From Stratiolaelaps scimitus (taxonomy: Eukaryota; Arthropoda; Arachnida; Mesostigmata; Laelapidae): a DNA stretch of 64,000 bases. The stretch spans positions 6,893,501 through 6,957,500 of the forward strand of contig JABWDB010000011.1 in NCBI GenBank assembly GCA_019614645.1. The letters run 5' to 3'. The position numbers and the translations under genes were made by a program. The notes under the pieces were generated by a model, which made no database searches, was not told the DNA's origin, and saw nothing but the letters and a program-made list of their open reading frames with translations. Shown here in pieces: positions 13,326 through 26,218 of this stretch; the first letter of the stretch is position 1, and every line of letters begins with the position of its first letter.

Positions 13326-13388
13326 GTCGGTCTGTTTGTTTACGAATGGATGATATCCTTCCCTTCCCATAGGATTCCTCTGACAAAA

Positions 13389-14833
13389 CTAGGACACCGT
13401 TCGAAGTCTTCTCCTGTCAATCCTCTTCGGGTAGGCCTTCATGTTAATCACACCTTGCAGGTCCTCGGCGGTGATACCGAGGATCGTGTCGAGGTCACAG
13501 ACGAAGCGGTAGACATAGCGTTTGCCCGACGTCTTGTGAATGATGTTCTTGTCGTAGTAGTAACGAAGCCCGCGGGACAGCTTCTCGTAGTTCATCTTCG
13601 GCTTGTTCTTGCGGCTGCCCCAGAGGCGTGCCACCTCGTCGGGGTCGTTGAGCTTGAACTCCCAGCCGCTGCCCGTCCACGAGATGCAGTTCTGGCACGA
13701 TTTGTCCGTCAGCAGCTCGAGCAGAAATTGCCACAGCTGAATTGGCCCGCTGCCGGCGAGCACCGCCGCCTGAATAAACGGCAACGAGTTGTTGACAAAG
13801 TTCGAGATTTGGTACCGGTGAGGTAGCTGGTACGGGGCGTAGCGCGCTTGGCGGCAGGCGCCGTCGACCTGGCCACCAGCGAGAGCGTTGCCGTCGAAGC
13901 CGCCGATGTCGACGCCGCCGGCGCCAACGCCAACAACCGGGCTGACGGCCAGCGCACTGCCGAGGCCGCGGCTGCCTCCTGCGCCGCCGATCTGGCCAGT
14001 GGCGAGGCTGGCCCCAGAGGCGGGGCCGGTGGCGCCGACGTCTAGGAAACGCGACTGCGCACCCTGACCTCCTCCTATGGGGGTGATCGTCGTTTGAGGC
14101 GGGCTATGTTGCTGTGGCTGCTGTTGTGGCAAGCAGTTCGGCGCACCGGCCCAGTACGTCGGCGGCGACGTCGAATCGGCTCGGCCAGCATGCAACGACT
14201 GGAGACCACCATGTTGTGGGCTGTTGGGCGCCTGTTGCTGCTGCTGCTGCTGGTGTTGTTGCTGCTGCTGTTGCGTTGTGAGCGCGCCGAGTTGGTTGGC
14301 GCTTACCTGCGGCACGGTCTGGAACGGCGCGTCGTACCCGGGATCGAAGAAGTTCGTCAACGGCTGCTGTTGATTGTTTCCGCCACCGCTGTTGCTGGTC
14401 CCCGTCGCGTTATTGTTGTTGTTGTTGGTCAGCAGACTGTTATTGTTGAGTAGGTTGCTGCTGCTGCTGCTGCCGCCGCCGCCGCCGAGAAACGAACTCG
14501 TAATCGACGTCGGGAAGGGACCGTTGTTATTGTTGGTCGGACTGCCGCCCGTATGGGTGCTATTCTTAAGGGCGGCGGCGGTGGTGGTGGTGTTCGTTGA
14601 CGAGGGGGACGCCATGAGATTCTTATGGCTGTACGTCGACACGTTCTTGCCGTCATTGTATGACGCATTGAGGTACGATGCTGACGAGTAGAACTCCTGC
14701 GACTGGTCACAGTACGCCGGATAGTACTGGGTCGGATCGGGCCCGTAATATTGGTCCTCGTAGCCGGATCCAACGATGACCTCGGGGGAAGCGTCCGGGG
14801 CCGAGTTGCCGGTCATTGCATCGTTTAGGTAAC
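13389..14833 (-). CDS. pnt: pnt terminal coding exon E: low-complexity linker plus ETS DNA-binding domain and stop
   Basis: This 1445-bp exon encodes 480 residues and ends in TAG. The acceptor is a long pyrimidine tract ending CATATTGCAG. Residues 1-45 are Tyr-rich ([18 protein letters not shown]). Residues about 113-140 carry Gly, Ser and Asn runs, and about 184-198 a Gln run broken by His. A Gly/Ala-rich stretch follows, then [18 protein letters not shown], the equivalent of the Ets-1 inhibitory helix region. The ETS domain covers about residues 362-447: [13 protein letters not shown], then [34 protein letters not shown] and [11 protein letters not shown]. Both Arg residues of the GGAA-contacting helix are kept (SRGLR). 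Helix 5-like [13 protein letters not shown] follows, then a basic tail [12 protein letters not shown]. Unusual residues: QNCISW for the common QSFISW, and [10 protein letters not shown] for ARRWGKRKNK. Confidence 0.97.
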
Positions 14834-15638
14834 CTGCAATATGGTCAATGAAGACAGAGAGAGACAAACAAATAAAAACAGGAATGAAACGGGTGCTGAA
14901 ACAGACTGCTGAACAATAATCACTCGATTCGTCGACGGAACATGCATGAGCGGGTTGTGTAACCTGTAGCTGTGGATCTACGGATTTCGTCTGTTTTCTC
15001 GTAAATCGGTGCACGCCGGCGCTTTCTGCCCGCATAGGCGACGCCATAGCAGGTGCTGCTGAGAATCGCGAGATGAATACACTGCTCCCTTTTGTTTGAG
15101 ACAGATCGTGAGGTATCGAGTCATTCGGCGGATGAAGCGAACGAGCAAGTAAATAAGCATAATTCAAAGGGAAGCTATTCTCACTACGGGTCGCCACGGT
15201 GGTGGCGGCTGCTGGCTGCTGAAAGCAACGCCGGAAGCGCCATCAGACGCTATTGAAATTTAGAAATGGTAGAGACAGACAGACATCGGCTGGAGTCGGA
15301 GTTCGCCTCGCGAATTTCGCTCAAGGTGCTCGGTGGTGCTGGTCGGGCTTGAATGTTGTCAATTTGTTTTTCTGCGGTCGTCATCGAGTCCGACGTGTCC
15401 GCTACAAAGAACATCAAGCGCGCCAGTCGAAATAACACGGAGCAGCCAGTCGTACGATGTGTCGCGACATTCGTGCTACAACAACAACAACTCGTGCTTC
15501 CGCTGGCTCCGATCAATTTCCACGCGAGTCTACGCCGTTCAATATACGGACTGCGCAGTGTAACAAAAAAAAACGTGACTCCTATGAACGTCTAAGCTTT
15601 GATCGCGTGCTGACGAACTCATTGACGAGTCAGCATGC

Positions 15639-15669
<31 letters not shown>

Positions 15670-17453
15670 CATACACTACATGCCGTGCCGTTCATCTCAC
15701 CCCTATCGACTCAGGGCACATAGATAGTCGAACAGTGATATACAGAGTCGACATTCGGTAGTCACGAAGGCTGCTGCCGTTGCCGCCGCCTCCATAGAGG
15801 TAACTTGGGGAAGATGTAGCTCGCCACTCGAAGTGCTCACTCGGCGTCCGCGCCAGCCAGGCAACGCCATCAGAGAGCGCTACGATAATGGCTCAAGTAG
15901 AATGGAGCCGTCTGAGCCTTTTTCCTCCTCTTCTCGTTCTTCTTACTACCGGCAGGCAGACCTATAGGTCCAATCTGGCTTTATGCTGCCCCCGCTGCTG
16001 CTGTTTGTTTGGCTGGGCCTGTCTTCGAGAGGTTAACCTCCGCCGTCTGCGCCGACCGGAACCCAGCTGGTGCTGCGTGTATGCCAGAGCGTCTGTGAGA
16101 GTGTCTCTCTCCGCAGTGCGTCCGCTCCTGTATTAGCTTACGGGTGGTGTGTTTGTGTGAAAGTAATCGCTCGGTCTGCAGGCCTGTCTGTCCGTCCCGC
16201 TGTCTGCTTGTGGTGGTGGTGGTTGTGGTGGCCTTTGTGTGCAGATGCGTGCCTGAATATGCTCCGAGCACAGGTTCTGATGGCCGCGCGGTGATAGAGT
16301 GAGAAGGCGAGAGAGAGAGAGAGAAGCCATGGGAACCATGCCAGGTTGAATGGCTGCGGAACAACGGCGCAACAGGTTGACTGCTGTCGCTGCGCGGCTG
16401 GGCAGACCCTCCGGGGATGGGGGTGTCCGGGGGGTAGTCAGGTGTCGAGCGGAACACACATATCGAGACGCGCACAGCGGCAGCGACGAAGACGGAGAAT
16501 AGAAGAAGCAAGGTGGTACTACAGAAGACGTCATGCCACAGACGGATCAGGAGGAGGCGGCGGCGGCGGCGGCAGCGGTGACTGGCTGTCGTCCATAACG
16601 AAACGAGATCCAAAGCCGCACGCGGGGTTCGCTCTGTGGGAGCCTCGGGGGAGATGAGGGGCGAGTATTATAGCCATACGCTCATGATGAGTACGTGAAA
16701 CGTAAGGTGCCGTTTTGCCGTACGCGACCCGTACGACGGCGACAGTGATGAGGGTCGGTTAGAGGACAGTGATGTCTGTCTGAGAGGTGTTGTCTGATTC
16801 CTGTTCAGTGAATGGGATGCGATTCAGATGGTTGCGGCTAGCCATCGATTCAATTGGACAACACATGAGCCGATACGAAGCATGCGTCGGATGGATCGAC
16901 GCCGCCGGACAACTCACGATAGGACCCGCGACGGGCGGAAAACGATCCGAATTTATCCGATATCAAAACACTTGCAGGTGAATAGCAGGGGATGGACGGA
17001 GGCGGCAAGCGGTAATTCAGGAAGAGATTTCATATTATACGATTGGGATTGAGGACCATGCGGATGGATGAATGGGTGGACAGCCCATTCTGGTGAAGTC
17101 ATACGGGTCTTCATTAGCAGGTGAAGAGGTAGAGAGAGAAAGAGAGAGACGGAGGAGGAGAGCTCTAACGGAAAGCGAAGCTCGCCTACCGCGGCTGAGC
17201 CCTCACATCCACGGTCCTGCAGGACGGACGGGACGCAATCCAGGAGGGAGAGAGAGAGAGATCACAGCCACCAGGAGGACAATTCAAGGAGGGATCGAAT
17301 GCAAGGACATTTTGGGAGCAAGCTGGCCGGATCGCATGAGCGTCCGAACGTAGTCCCCGCCCCCCCCCCGGGGACGTCCGTCGGACACCTGCGCAAGCGG
17401 CAAGAGACAACTTGAGCGGGTAACGTCGACCAAACGAAGTTCTTCACACTTAC
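14834..17453 (-). other. Intron between exons D and E (2.6 kb)
   Basis: The intron has GTAAGTGT and ATTGCAG ends on the minus strand. The branch/pyrimidine side (about 14835-14890) is rich in C and T in the transcript sense. The frame of exon E stays open upstream for another 364 nt to 15197, including several ATGs; this is read as intron because the acceptor phase matches exon D exactly. It also contains a (TA)n array near 15650, GA-rich patches at 16311-16323 and 17130-17160, and TGG/CGG triplet runs at 16208-16235 and 16556-16578. I see no second gene. Confidence 0.8.
15638..15665. repeat. (TA)n array
   Basis: Pure TA in the intron before exon E. Confidence 0.95.
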
Positions 17454-17534
17454 CACAGTCGGACTTTTCGACCTTAATCTGCACGTCCGCGGGTAGCCGG
17501 TATCCGTTAAGGCGGGTCGAGTCGAACGGGGTTC
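17454..17534 (-). CDS. pnt: pnt coding exon D: short linker exon with SUMO-type motif
   Basis: This 81-bp exon has 26 full codons. The acceptor is CGTCGGTTGCAG|GA; the donor is TGTG|GTAAGTGT, a near-perfect U1 match. It encodes TPFDSTRLNGYRLPADVQ followed by IKVEKSDC. IKVE fits the SUMO consensus (hydrophobic-Lys-x-Glu); vertebrate Ets-1 also carries IKxE motifs that are sumoylated (family knowledge). No domain was recognised. The leading GA completes Gly with exon C's last G, and the trailing G completes Gly with exon E. An in-frame reading continues upstream of the acceptor (start near 17658), but the only acceptor whose phase fits both neighbours is the one given. A CAG at about 17602 is also possible but would break phase. 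Confidence 0.82.
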
Positions 17535-18952
17535 CTGCAACCGACGATAGCAACACCGTAATCCTTGCGTCGTTGCAATCCCCCATCCAGGATGCCTGAG
17601 GGGTACTGGGGTGGTTGGGAGGTGTCGGGTACGTGCCGGGATGCTGATCTGGACGCATCGGATGTCAAGTCACAACCAGGGTCACAATCATAGACGCACT
17701 ATATATGTATGTATGTATGTATATATATGTATGTGTGTAATATCACTAGGGATCCTCTCGATTTCCAAGGTCCGCCTGTCCTTCGGTCAGCCCTCATGCA
17801 TTAAGATCTGTGCACTCAGCGAAAGCAGTCGCCACATACACGCCCACACACACGCGCGCACGACGTACACACACACAGCCGGTCTATCTAGCCGAGAGCG
17901 GCGCGGGTAAGCCGGCGCCCAATCGACGGCTCGCTCATACGGCGACAACAACTTGTTGCTCGACTCCTCAACGCCACGATAACGATCCGCACTCGTCGAG
18001 TTGCCGACGTACACTGACTGATCCGATCAAAGTGACTCGGACTTATATCAGCTACGAGAGGCTGCTGCTGGTGCTACTGGTGCTGCTGCTGCTGTTCTGC
18101 TTGTTGTTGCTCCGGTGGCGGCGGCGGCAGCGGCGGCAGTCGCCGCCGCCGCCGCCGTCCGCTTGGTGAGGTAACAGCCTTAGCTGGTTCTCTCTCTCTC
18201 TCTTTCAGCTCTTTTCTTTCGTAAGCTCGTTCTTTCTCTGGCGGCGACGGCGGCGGCGACGGCGGCAGCAGAGTCAGCAGCGGTGACGCTGGCTCAAGTC
18301 ACGGACGCTGCTGCTGCTGCCGCTGCAGCACTAGTGATGGACTACGGTAGCGGCCGACCTTCGGTACGGTACTGCTTCAGTGAGGAGCGGCACCAGCCCC
18401 AGTGGCCTCTCTTATCCACCAGCGAGTAAGCCGGGCAGCATATGCACGCTCACACAGACTACCTCGCTCTCTCTCTCTCACTTTCTTCCCCTTTCTCTCT
18501 GTTCTGGTAGACGCTGCTGCGCCACTTTGGATTGAGCTTGAGAAGAGCAGAGACGAGGCGAGCCGTTCTGGTTGTGCCAGTGCTGCTACCGCCGCTGCCG
18601 CCGCCGCCGCTGCTGCTGCGATCGTCGGCCGCCGCGGCGGCGGATCACCGGCGCTCCGGAAGGGCGAGGAGGGATTGGGAGGAGGCGCTGTGATTGGACG
18701 CTCCTGGTCGGCCTACCGATGTCTGGTGCAGCCTGGTGGCACCAGGCCGCTACTGGCGCTCCTGCTGGTCCTGCCGAGAAGAAGGTGCGTATGTGCAGGA
18801 CGACGAGGACTACGACAACGATGATGATGATTATGATGATGAAGGAAAACAAGTAAACATCGACGACAAACGTCATCACGTTTGGTCACTGCCTCCGCAG
18901 GTCGATAAAAAGGACAGGCCGCAGGCCGAAGGACATACGGCCACTTCGGACT

Positions 18953-18984
<32 letters not shown>

Positions 18985-20190
18985 CATACATATATACATG
19001 CACGTGCACATGTGCATGACGGTGACTTCAATGCGCCACGAGAAACAGAGGCAGTCTGCACGCACTGTTACGTGCGCGTCTCTTGTAAGCGACGCCTGCG
19101 CGCCGGTGTACGCAGCACGATCCTACGACTCTATCGGCTGCATCGAGCTGACCTGCGACTGGACGCCGCCTAGTTGTTGAACGAATGGGAAATGTGTCGG
19201 ATATCAATACCGGGAGCGCACGTGACACTCGTCGTATGCACGTCTATTGCCAGCTGCAGCGGTTGCAGGTGCAGGATTTACGATTCGGTGAAATCGGAAC
19301 GCGCAGCCGGATATAAGAAGCAGGGAGGTCGCCGGAATGGCTACAGCGAATCAATGACCTTGTCATAATAGCTAGGGTGATAATGTGTGCGTGAATCCAC
19401 GTGACACCGGCCGGGGCGCTCGACCCGGCTGGCTCATCGGAGGATCTCGGTTCGTCTAGCTCAGGACGACGACAGCGGCGGCGGCGGTGGCCGCGGCACC
19501 ACTGCCTGCCAGCCACAGAGAGGAACACCTCGATGGGTGCGCGATAGAGCAGCAACCGCAGCAGTGGTCGCTGGCAGCCCTGGACGACAGCACCGCCACA
19601 GGAACAGGTGGCGATGACGCTGCACCGCAGATGGGCACAAAGAATAACGGGTGGACGAACAACGAGTCCGAGTCCTACAACGATGATGGTGCAATGAACG
19701 GTACGAGACGCGTGGGGGTGGCCGCGTCGAAACCAAAGCAACAGCTCGGCTCATTGGGTAATAGCTGTTTAACTTGAACTCCTCGTGAGCTTCGGCTCTC
19801 GAAAATCAAACTATGATGATGAGGTGCTGCGCGACATCCTTGTTTCTTCTGCTATTTGATAGTGGCGGGGGGTGGGGGCTCAATGTGGTCGCTGAGACCG
19901 CTAGATGAGGTGACGAGGCAGACGTCAAGACGCGAGATCCACAACGATTCGATTCAGGGGCTCGAATGGAAGAGGGCTGACGGTCGTTATGTCGCGTCCC
20001 GATAACTAGATTGATGCATATCAACTGAAGACCGAAGGGGTCCCACAACTGTAGGGAGGTGCTGCTGAGCCCGTCGGTGTAACGGGGGGAGTTTCAATCG
20101 GAAGCTCAATGGGAAGGAGTTTATTTTTAGGGAAATTCTCTAAAAGCCCAGCCACCATAGTATAGCGTCACCGATACGCGATATGAGATT

Positions 20191-20213
20191 GTAATATATA
20201 TATATATATATAT
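20191..20213. repeat. (TA)n array
   Basis: Short pure TA array in the exon C-D intron. Confidence 0.9.
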
Positions 20214-21345
20214 GGGGACAAAGCATGGACATGTTCAGACCGCGAAGATCTCGACAGGTGGAACGGCTGGGGGACGAAGCCGGGCGCTGTTCTGATTCTT
20301 CACAGGCCTTCACTATGTACCTCGGCGGGTTCCGCTCAGAGCAAAGAAGAACACCATCAGCAGGGAGCCGGACCGAGTCTATACGGTGGCTTCGCCGACG
20401 AGCACCTGTCGGTGTGGGAACAGTTTTAGCAGGCGATCAAGGGCCGCCGCCAGACAGACGCAGTCTCATCCCCTTTGGTAATATGCCCGTATGCGTAGTC
20501 GACGCCGTCGATTGACAAACGCTGAACGAGCGAGTGAACGCCAGGAGGTTCTCGAAGATCTTCATTGCGGGAAGCCTCGTTCTACGATCGAACCCCAGCT
20601 ACGTATCCAGCTGGGAGTAAACGTATTGTATTGTCGTGTAGAACACCAATAGAAATGTGCTGTAAACGATGCGCGAGGTCGACAACGTGTGTGACGTTGG
20701 ACGACTCGATACTCTTTATACAATATGCTATGTTTAGTGCTAGAATCGCTACCAGCGGGCTCCTGCTGAAGATGTTGCGCCTCCGGTTGCAAGGCGCACA
20801 CGAATGCAGCTACCATGCTAGGAAAGGACTCAGAGGATCTGAGGTCCACTCGCGTGGACATCAGGGCCTAGAGACCATCCACGGATTGAGCTGAGCAACC
20901 AAGTGAAACTGGCGAGTCACTGGCAAAGATCTCTAGCGGGTTCGGACTTTGTGACCGTTGTTGTTGCTGCTGCTGCTACTTCTGCTATTGCTGCCGGACT
21001 CGACGCGCGCGCGCTCCGTCGAACGCAGCGAACACTAATAGTGGTCCCAGGACCGTGGGTCCACAGGGGTGGAATGGTCGTCGCGGGCCCGCAATACAAT
21101 AGCGCAAGCATCTACCAAGCCGTCCGTCTACCTATCGTTCCGCCAGCGTCGATCCGCCTGACGACAACCAGCCGCTCCGACGTTCAGCGGTCAAACGTAA
21201 CGTAAACGTCTGACGCCGCGAAGACGAACGCGTTGGCGACGCCCAGCAGCCAGCAGCGTCGGCCGTCGTAGTGGACGCGATCAACGAGGGTACCTCTAGT
21301 TCGTCAGGCTCTCCAAGCGGGCGAATTGTACATCCCTACTCCGGC

Positions 21346-21385
<40 letters not shown>
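21346..21385. repeat. (TA)n array
   Basis: About 40 bases of TA in the exon C-D intron. Confidence 0.95.
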
Positions 21386-21390
<5 letters not shown>

Positions 21391-21723
21391 ATATATCGGC
21401 CAGGGTATGGCTGTTTGAATGAATGTGTTAATCTTCTACGCCAAATGCAAATGAAGCCTCGTAGTCTCCATCTGATCGTTCAGCAGGCAGTGAGGATCGG
21501 TGGCGTTCGTACGATCTTGGTAGACCTTGGCAAAAATCAATGGGCCAGCGGCACTATCTTATTATTGGAGACACTTGTACATGAAATGTCGTTGTCGTGC
21601 GGAGCGTCTTCTATCATAGAGATCGACGCCCGAAGAAGCAGAGGAGCTGGAGTAAAACTTTCTCCACTCCTCGTGCTGCTCAAGTCCGGACGTACTGGCT
21701 ATGGCCGCGCATGAACCATACAT

Positions 21724-21725
<2 letters not shown>

Positions 21726-21761
<36 letters not shown>
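21726..21761. repeat. (TA)n array
   Basis: Second of three TA arrays within 530 bases. Confidence 0.95.
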
Positions 21762-21852
21762 TCGTTTTCATACAAGATAATGCACAGGCTCGATCGACAG
21801 CCGACTAGCTCTAGCTGCCAGACGTCGTATGGAGATAGCCGTGTATGGTACA

Positions 21853-21873
21853 ATATATATATATATATATATG
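21853..21873. repeat. (TA)n array
   Basis: Third of three TA arrays within 530 bases. Confidence 0.9.
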
Positions 21874-24800
21874 TATGCTATCTCGCTTGGCCGTCTAGGG
21901 TACACCACCACCGATGTAAGTGTTAGTCTCTACGTATACATGTTCGATGGCATGACCCCTATAAGGCCACACTCTAGGTCAAGATCCCACATCCGGGCTG
22001 ACTTCCGGTAGGCTGGCTGAATGCACGGCGCTCGTTGGCGCCTTGAGTCGTCAGCAGTCCCCCGCGGTCGCCGCACGGACAACAAATCGCTTAGTGCACC
22101 GCCATCGCTTAACGGGTGCGGATGAGCCGCATGCTCGAGAACAGCGCTAGACATTCGAAAGAGTCAGAGGGCTAAGCGAGCGAGCGAGCGAGAGAGACAG
22201 ACAGAGAGCCTTCGGCCGAGAATATCTCCGCTAGCAGCTGAGCAGGCAGTATCAGCAAGTACTAGCATAGAGTACTCGGTAGACAAGACAAGGACACAAC
22301 AGCAACACAAGTTGTACAGCACAGAGAGTGCTACCACCCCTTTTGGGAGGAGATTGGCGCTCGACGAGATGCATAGACAGAGAGCGAGAGAGTCTCGTCG
22401 GACGGGGTCGTTAGGTTCAGAGGATGTGGGTTGGGGTCCTCCGTTGGTCGAGGACCTGCTGCTGCTGTTGCGCCTTACTCTAGCCAACTAGCCAACTAGC
22501 TTCAGAGTGATAGAATGACAGTAACAACGGTGACCTGCGACTAGTGCCTTATGACCTATCGTGGTGGACAGCGTGTCATCGGTTGTAGGTGGCCGTCCAT
22601 GAGATCTGTGTCGAAAAAGACGCGCATTGCTCGCCGATTGACTCGCCGAGCAGATGAAGATTTTGATCCTCGGGGCGTCGCAGATTCGCCTGAACGTACG
22701 CACTGTTCCGTAACGATCCTCGCACGTCGAGACGTACACGTGTGAGTTAGGACAACGAAATTAAGCAAAATAGCTGACCCCCTGTTCTCCATCCCTCGGA
22801 ACAACTGCTTTATAACTTTATCATCGCGGTCGACTTCGCTGTCGTTATAGCCTGCTGCGACCCCGCCACACACGCACACACATGTGGCATATGTCAAAGA
22901 CACACGTACACGCAGAGATGTGTGTGTGTGTCAGTATGCACGTACCGAATCTATCTCTGTTTTTGTGTCGTACGGCCCATCTGGCATTGGCAACAGATTT
23001 GGTCTGCCAGCGATCGAACGCGAAGGGGGCGGAGAAAGTTGGGCCCTGCCTCCCTGCCGAGTCCCGCGCGGCGATCCACCCCGCAGAGGTCCGGCCATCA
23101 AGAATCCCCTTGGCAGATCGACGTCCTGTGTTCGCTTGTAGTATAATGTGCGTATAGCAACGTGTACGCACGGTTCGACTCTCCTTTGAACGAACGATCC
23201 TTCGCACAAACATCAGCCGCCGCCGCCGCCGCCGCCGCAGTCGAAGTCGCCGTTCGCTATTTTATAGATGCGAGCCTGCCTGCCTGGCTGCCCCCCCCCG
23301 CAACCCTATTCAGCTACGATCGAGACGAGTAGTAGCAGTAGTAGTGGTTTTAGCGGCGCTCGGCTCGCCGTAGAAGTCCACACGTGTGACGGTGGCAGCG
23401 GTACCGCTGACGGTGTCTTCGCTGTTTCGATGCACTAGTGGATCTCGTTCGCGTTCTCACTCTTCGCCGTCATTCGCTATCTCGTCCCTGGCCGGTTTCG
23501 CCGCTGCACGACGGCCAATGATACGGTGCCGATGTTGCCTTTGCTTCTGCGGCTGCTTCGACTGAGTCGATCGGATGGTCTCGTAGATGGCTGCGGCCGT
23601 AGCCTCGGCCAACAGCCAGCTTGATGCCGCCCGCCGCTCGTTCTGGTCGAACGAGCAGCCTGCCGGCCCCGCAGGAAGTTGGCTTCCGGCAGACGACCGC
23701 CGGTGCCGATTCTGCTGCGGCGGCAGCGGCGCCGGCGGCAGCAGCAGCAGCAGCTCCTACCGCCCGGCCTCCGAGTGATGCGGTTCGAAGCGAAGCCCAG
23801 CGCACCAACACGGCGATACACACACACACAGACACTACGATAGACATCCTCCACGCACGCATAGCAGTACTATGCGTACACCAATTGATTCATTCAGACA
23901 TCGTTCTGAACTCTCCCTCTCTCTCCTCTCTCTCTCTCTCTCTGTCTCTCTGTCTCTAACTCGTGTACATCATCAGTATACGTTCATTCACGAAGATCTG
24001 AACGGGCACAAAAGCTAGCGAACTACGGGATCGACGCGCCGCCCGCCCGCCCGCCGCTGAGCTGAAGTGCGGCCGAGTCGATGGCAGCAGGCAGCAAACA
24101 TCGGCGCAGATCCCAGCGTAGCGAACCCGTAGACAGACGGCCACAAGACGATAGATGCGATCAGCCAGGCTCCGTCGGCTCAAGCACCGCTGCCGTGAAG
24201 GGAGAAGTTACTTTTTTTTCTTTGTCTTTAGTTGCTTCTGTTGCTGCTTCTGCTGCTGCTGGCGGTGATGATGTTGCTAATATACAACATGCTGTTGATG
24301 ATGTTGTTGTTAATGTTGCTGATAATGATAATGATGATGCTGTTTGACCGTAAATTCGTCAACGCTCGCCAACTCGTTGCTACCACGACTACGAGGGACA
24401 GACAGACAGGGATTTATTTCCACGCAAATTGACAAAAATATCAGTGTTGTGAATTATGGGAAAAATAAGAAGGCGGCGTTTAGTATACCGCGCTTCGGGA
24501 GGGGGTGGGCGACGGGTCGCGCTGAGAAATCTGCGAATTGATGAACGGAACGATGCCATGTTGGCGTCAGACGCCTGTGCAGACGTTCAGCTGGGACGGC
24601 CCGGCCAAACGAACGAGTGCAGAAAGATACACACACACACACACGCAGTAATACGCGGCCGGCAACCGCTGTCAGGGCAGGTTGCCGCTCAATGGTTGGC
24701 CAGCAATGGACACCCTATATCGTTTGCGATGATGGTCCCACGAAAGACTGCAGCTGGGTCGATTCGCGAACCGAACCCTATGCTGGTGCACCCCATGTTT

Positions 24801-26139
24801 TTTTTTTCAATATGAGAGCTGTTCCAAGAGAAGTGTTGACCATCGACAACGGTCAGTTCGTCCATCTGGCGTCCATTGGATGGTGAGCAAATCAATCGCT
24901 GACCGACCGAGCGACCGACCGACCGATTGATATCGATTGTCGACAAAAATCGTCTCTGCCGTAAGCGAATCGACGAAGGGCGGCAAACGATGTCTCGGCG
25001 AGACGGAAGCAGAGACCGTTACATGGGTCGCAATGAGAGGGGTCCTGGTGTCGCTGTTCGAGGCCTTCCTTAGGTCCTGCCCAGGACCAACGACCTGAGA
25101 GCATCGCCACGGCTGAACCCGTTGGCTGTACGGCAGCTGTTACTGTCTCGGGATCCATTCGCTAGGGGACAAAGTAGAACTTGATTGGGATCTATCAAGA
25201 GATTGCTGTTCAACAGCAGCAGCAAAGTAGATCCACGACGATGAGTTTGATTTTCGCGCGGTAGGCCAGCAGCGCCAGCTTGGATCAGCGCTAATCGAAT
25301 GGGTTTCTCTACAGATTCATAGGCTTTGCTAGCCTATGGACCTGTCCGTGGAGCGGGCAGTGCCGCTGCTGATGCTTATCGAACATGGGATTTACAATCG
25401 TCGTCGTCGTGGTCGTCCACGACCCTTTCGACCACTGACTTTGCATATACGCCTCCCCTAAGCATCTGGATATGCTGAGCCTCACTGAGTGCTGCGGCTC
25501 CGCTCGAACTGGCCGGGCAACGCCTGTCAGTGGCTAACCCGAGGAGACCACCCGGACACAACGGAGCTATTATAATATTTGCCACTTTCTACGGGGGCTT
25601 TAATTCGGCCGTCACGTACGGATACCGTAACTCGGCTCATTAGAGTATTAGACCAGCAAATGAATTCACTCATAGAGCTGCGAATTAGTTGGTGCTGTGA
25701 TTGGCCTCCGTAGAGCCCGGAGGGACGGGAGGGGGGTACTGACTGCATGTCTATGTTTGTGTATGAGAGTCAATCTAAAATTCGCCGACCGAACGATGCC
25801 ATCGAATGCATTGACTTGGGGGTGAGTTGAGCTATTTCAATTGATCTCGTCGAATTCAATGAGATTTCTACTGGAAACAGCCACAATTGTCGCCCGCCTA
25901 ATCGTACGAGCCTGAGACCCATTTAAACACGCAACGTTCTCAGAAGACATACACATGTCTCGATTTGTCGATCGTCGAAATTCACTGGTACACAAGCATT
26001 TCGCGTTCATTCATCCTCGATCTCGCTTACCGAGTATCATCTTGCGGATCCCTTACTCGTCCTATAGATGATTGCCAAATCCTTAGGGTCAATTCCGGCC
26101 AATGACTTATCCGTATCAATCTAACGAGCTGAATGGACA

Positions 26140-26218
26140 GGGGGGTAGGGAAACGCTTGGGGATCTGGGGGGGGGGAGTCTGGGGGGGGGGGGGGGAGTC
26201 TGGGGGTCTGGGGGTCGG
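26140..26218 (+). repeat. G-rich tract next to the exon C donor (G-quadruplex-forming type)
   Basis: At least seven runs of four or more G, with one of 14, are separated by AGTCT or TCT-like words. The tract starts about 25 bases inside the intron after the exon C donor; in the transcript it is C-rich. Confidence 0.85.

Larger units (their letters stand above)
11418..13388 (-). other. 3' flank / probable 3' untranslated region of pnt
   Basis: After the stop at 13389 the minus strand runs into AT-rich simple sequence (13254-13325), then ordinary sequence, a (TA)n array (12582-12626), a CT-rich tract (11911-11948) and a triplet AT-rich block (11505-11695). I saw no AATAAA on the minus strand between 11.6 kb and the stop. 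The first ones noticed are at 11570-11575, inside AT-rich repeat, and at 11418-11423. The real poly(A) site cannot be fixed from sequence. Confidence 0.35.

Noticed and set aside
13176..13826. 216-codon plus-strand open frame opposite the ETS domain
   Set aside because: It is the antisense shadow of exon E; the minus strand carries the conserved ETS domain.
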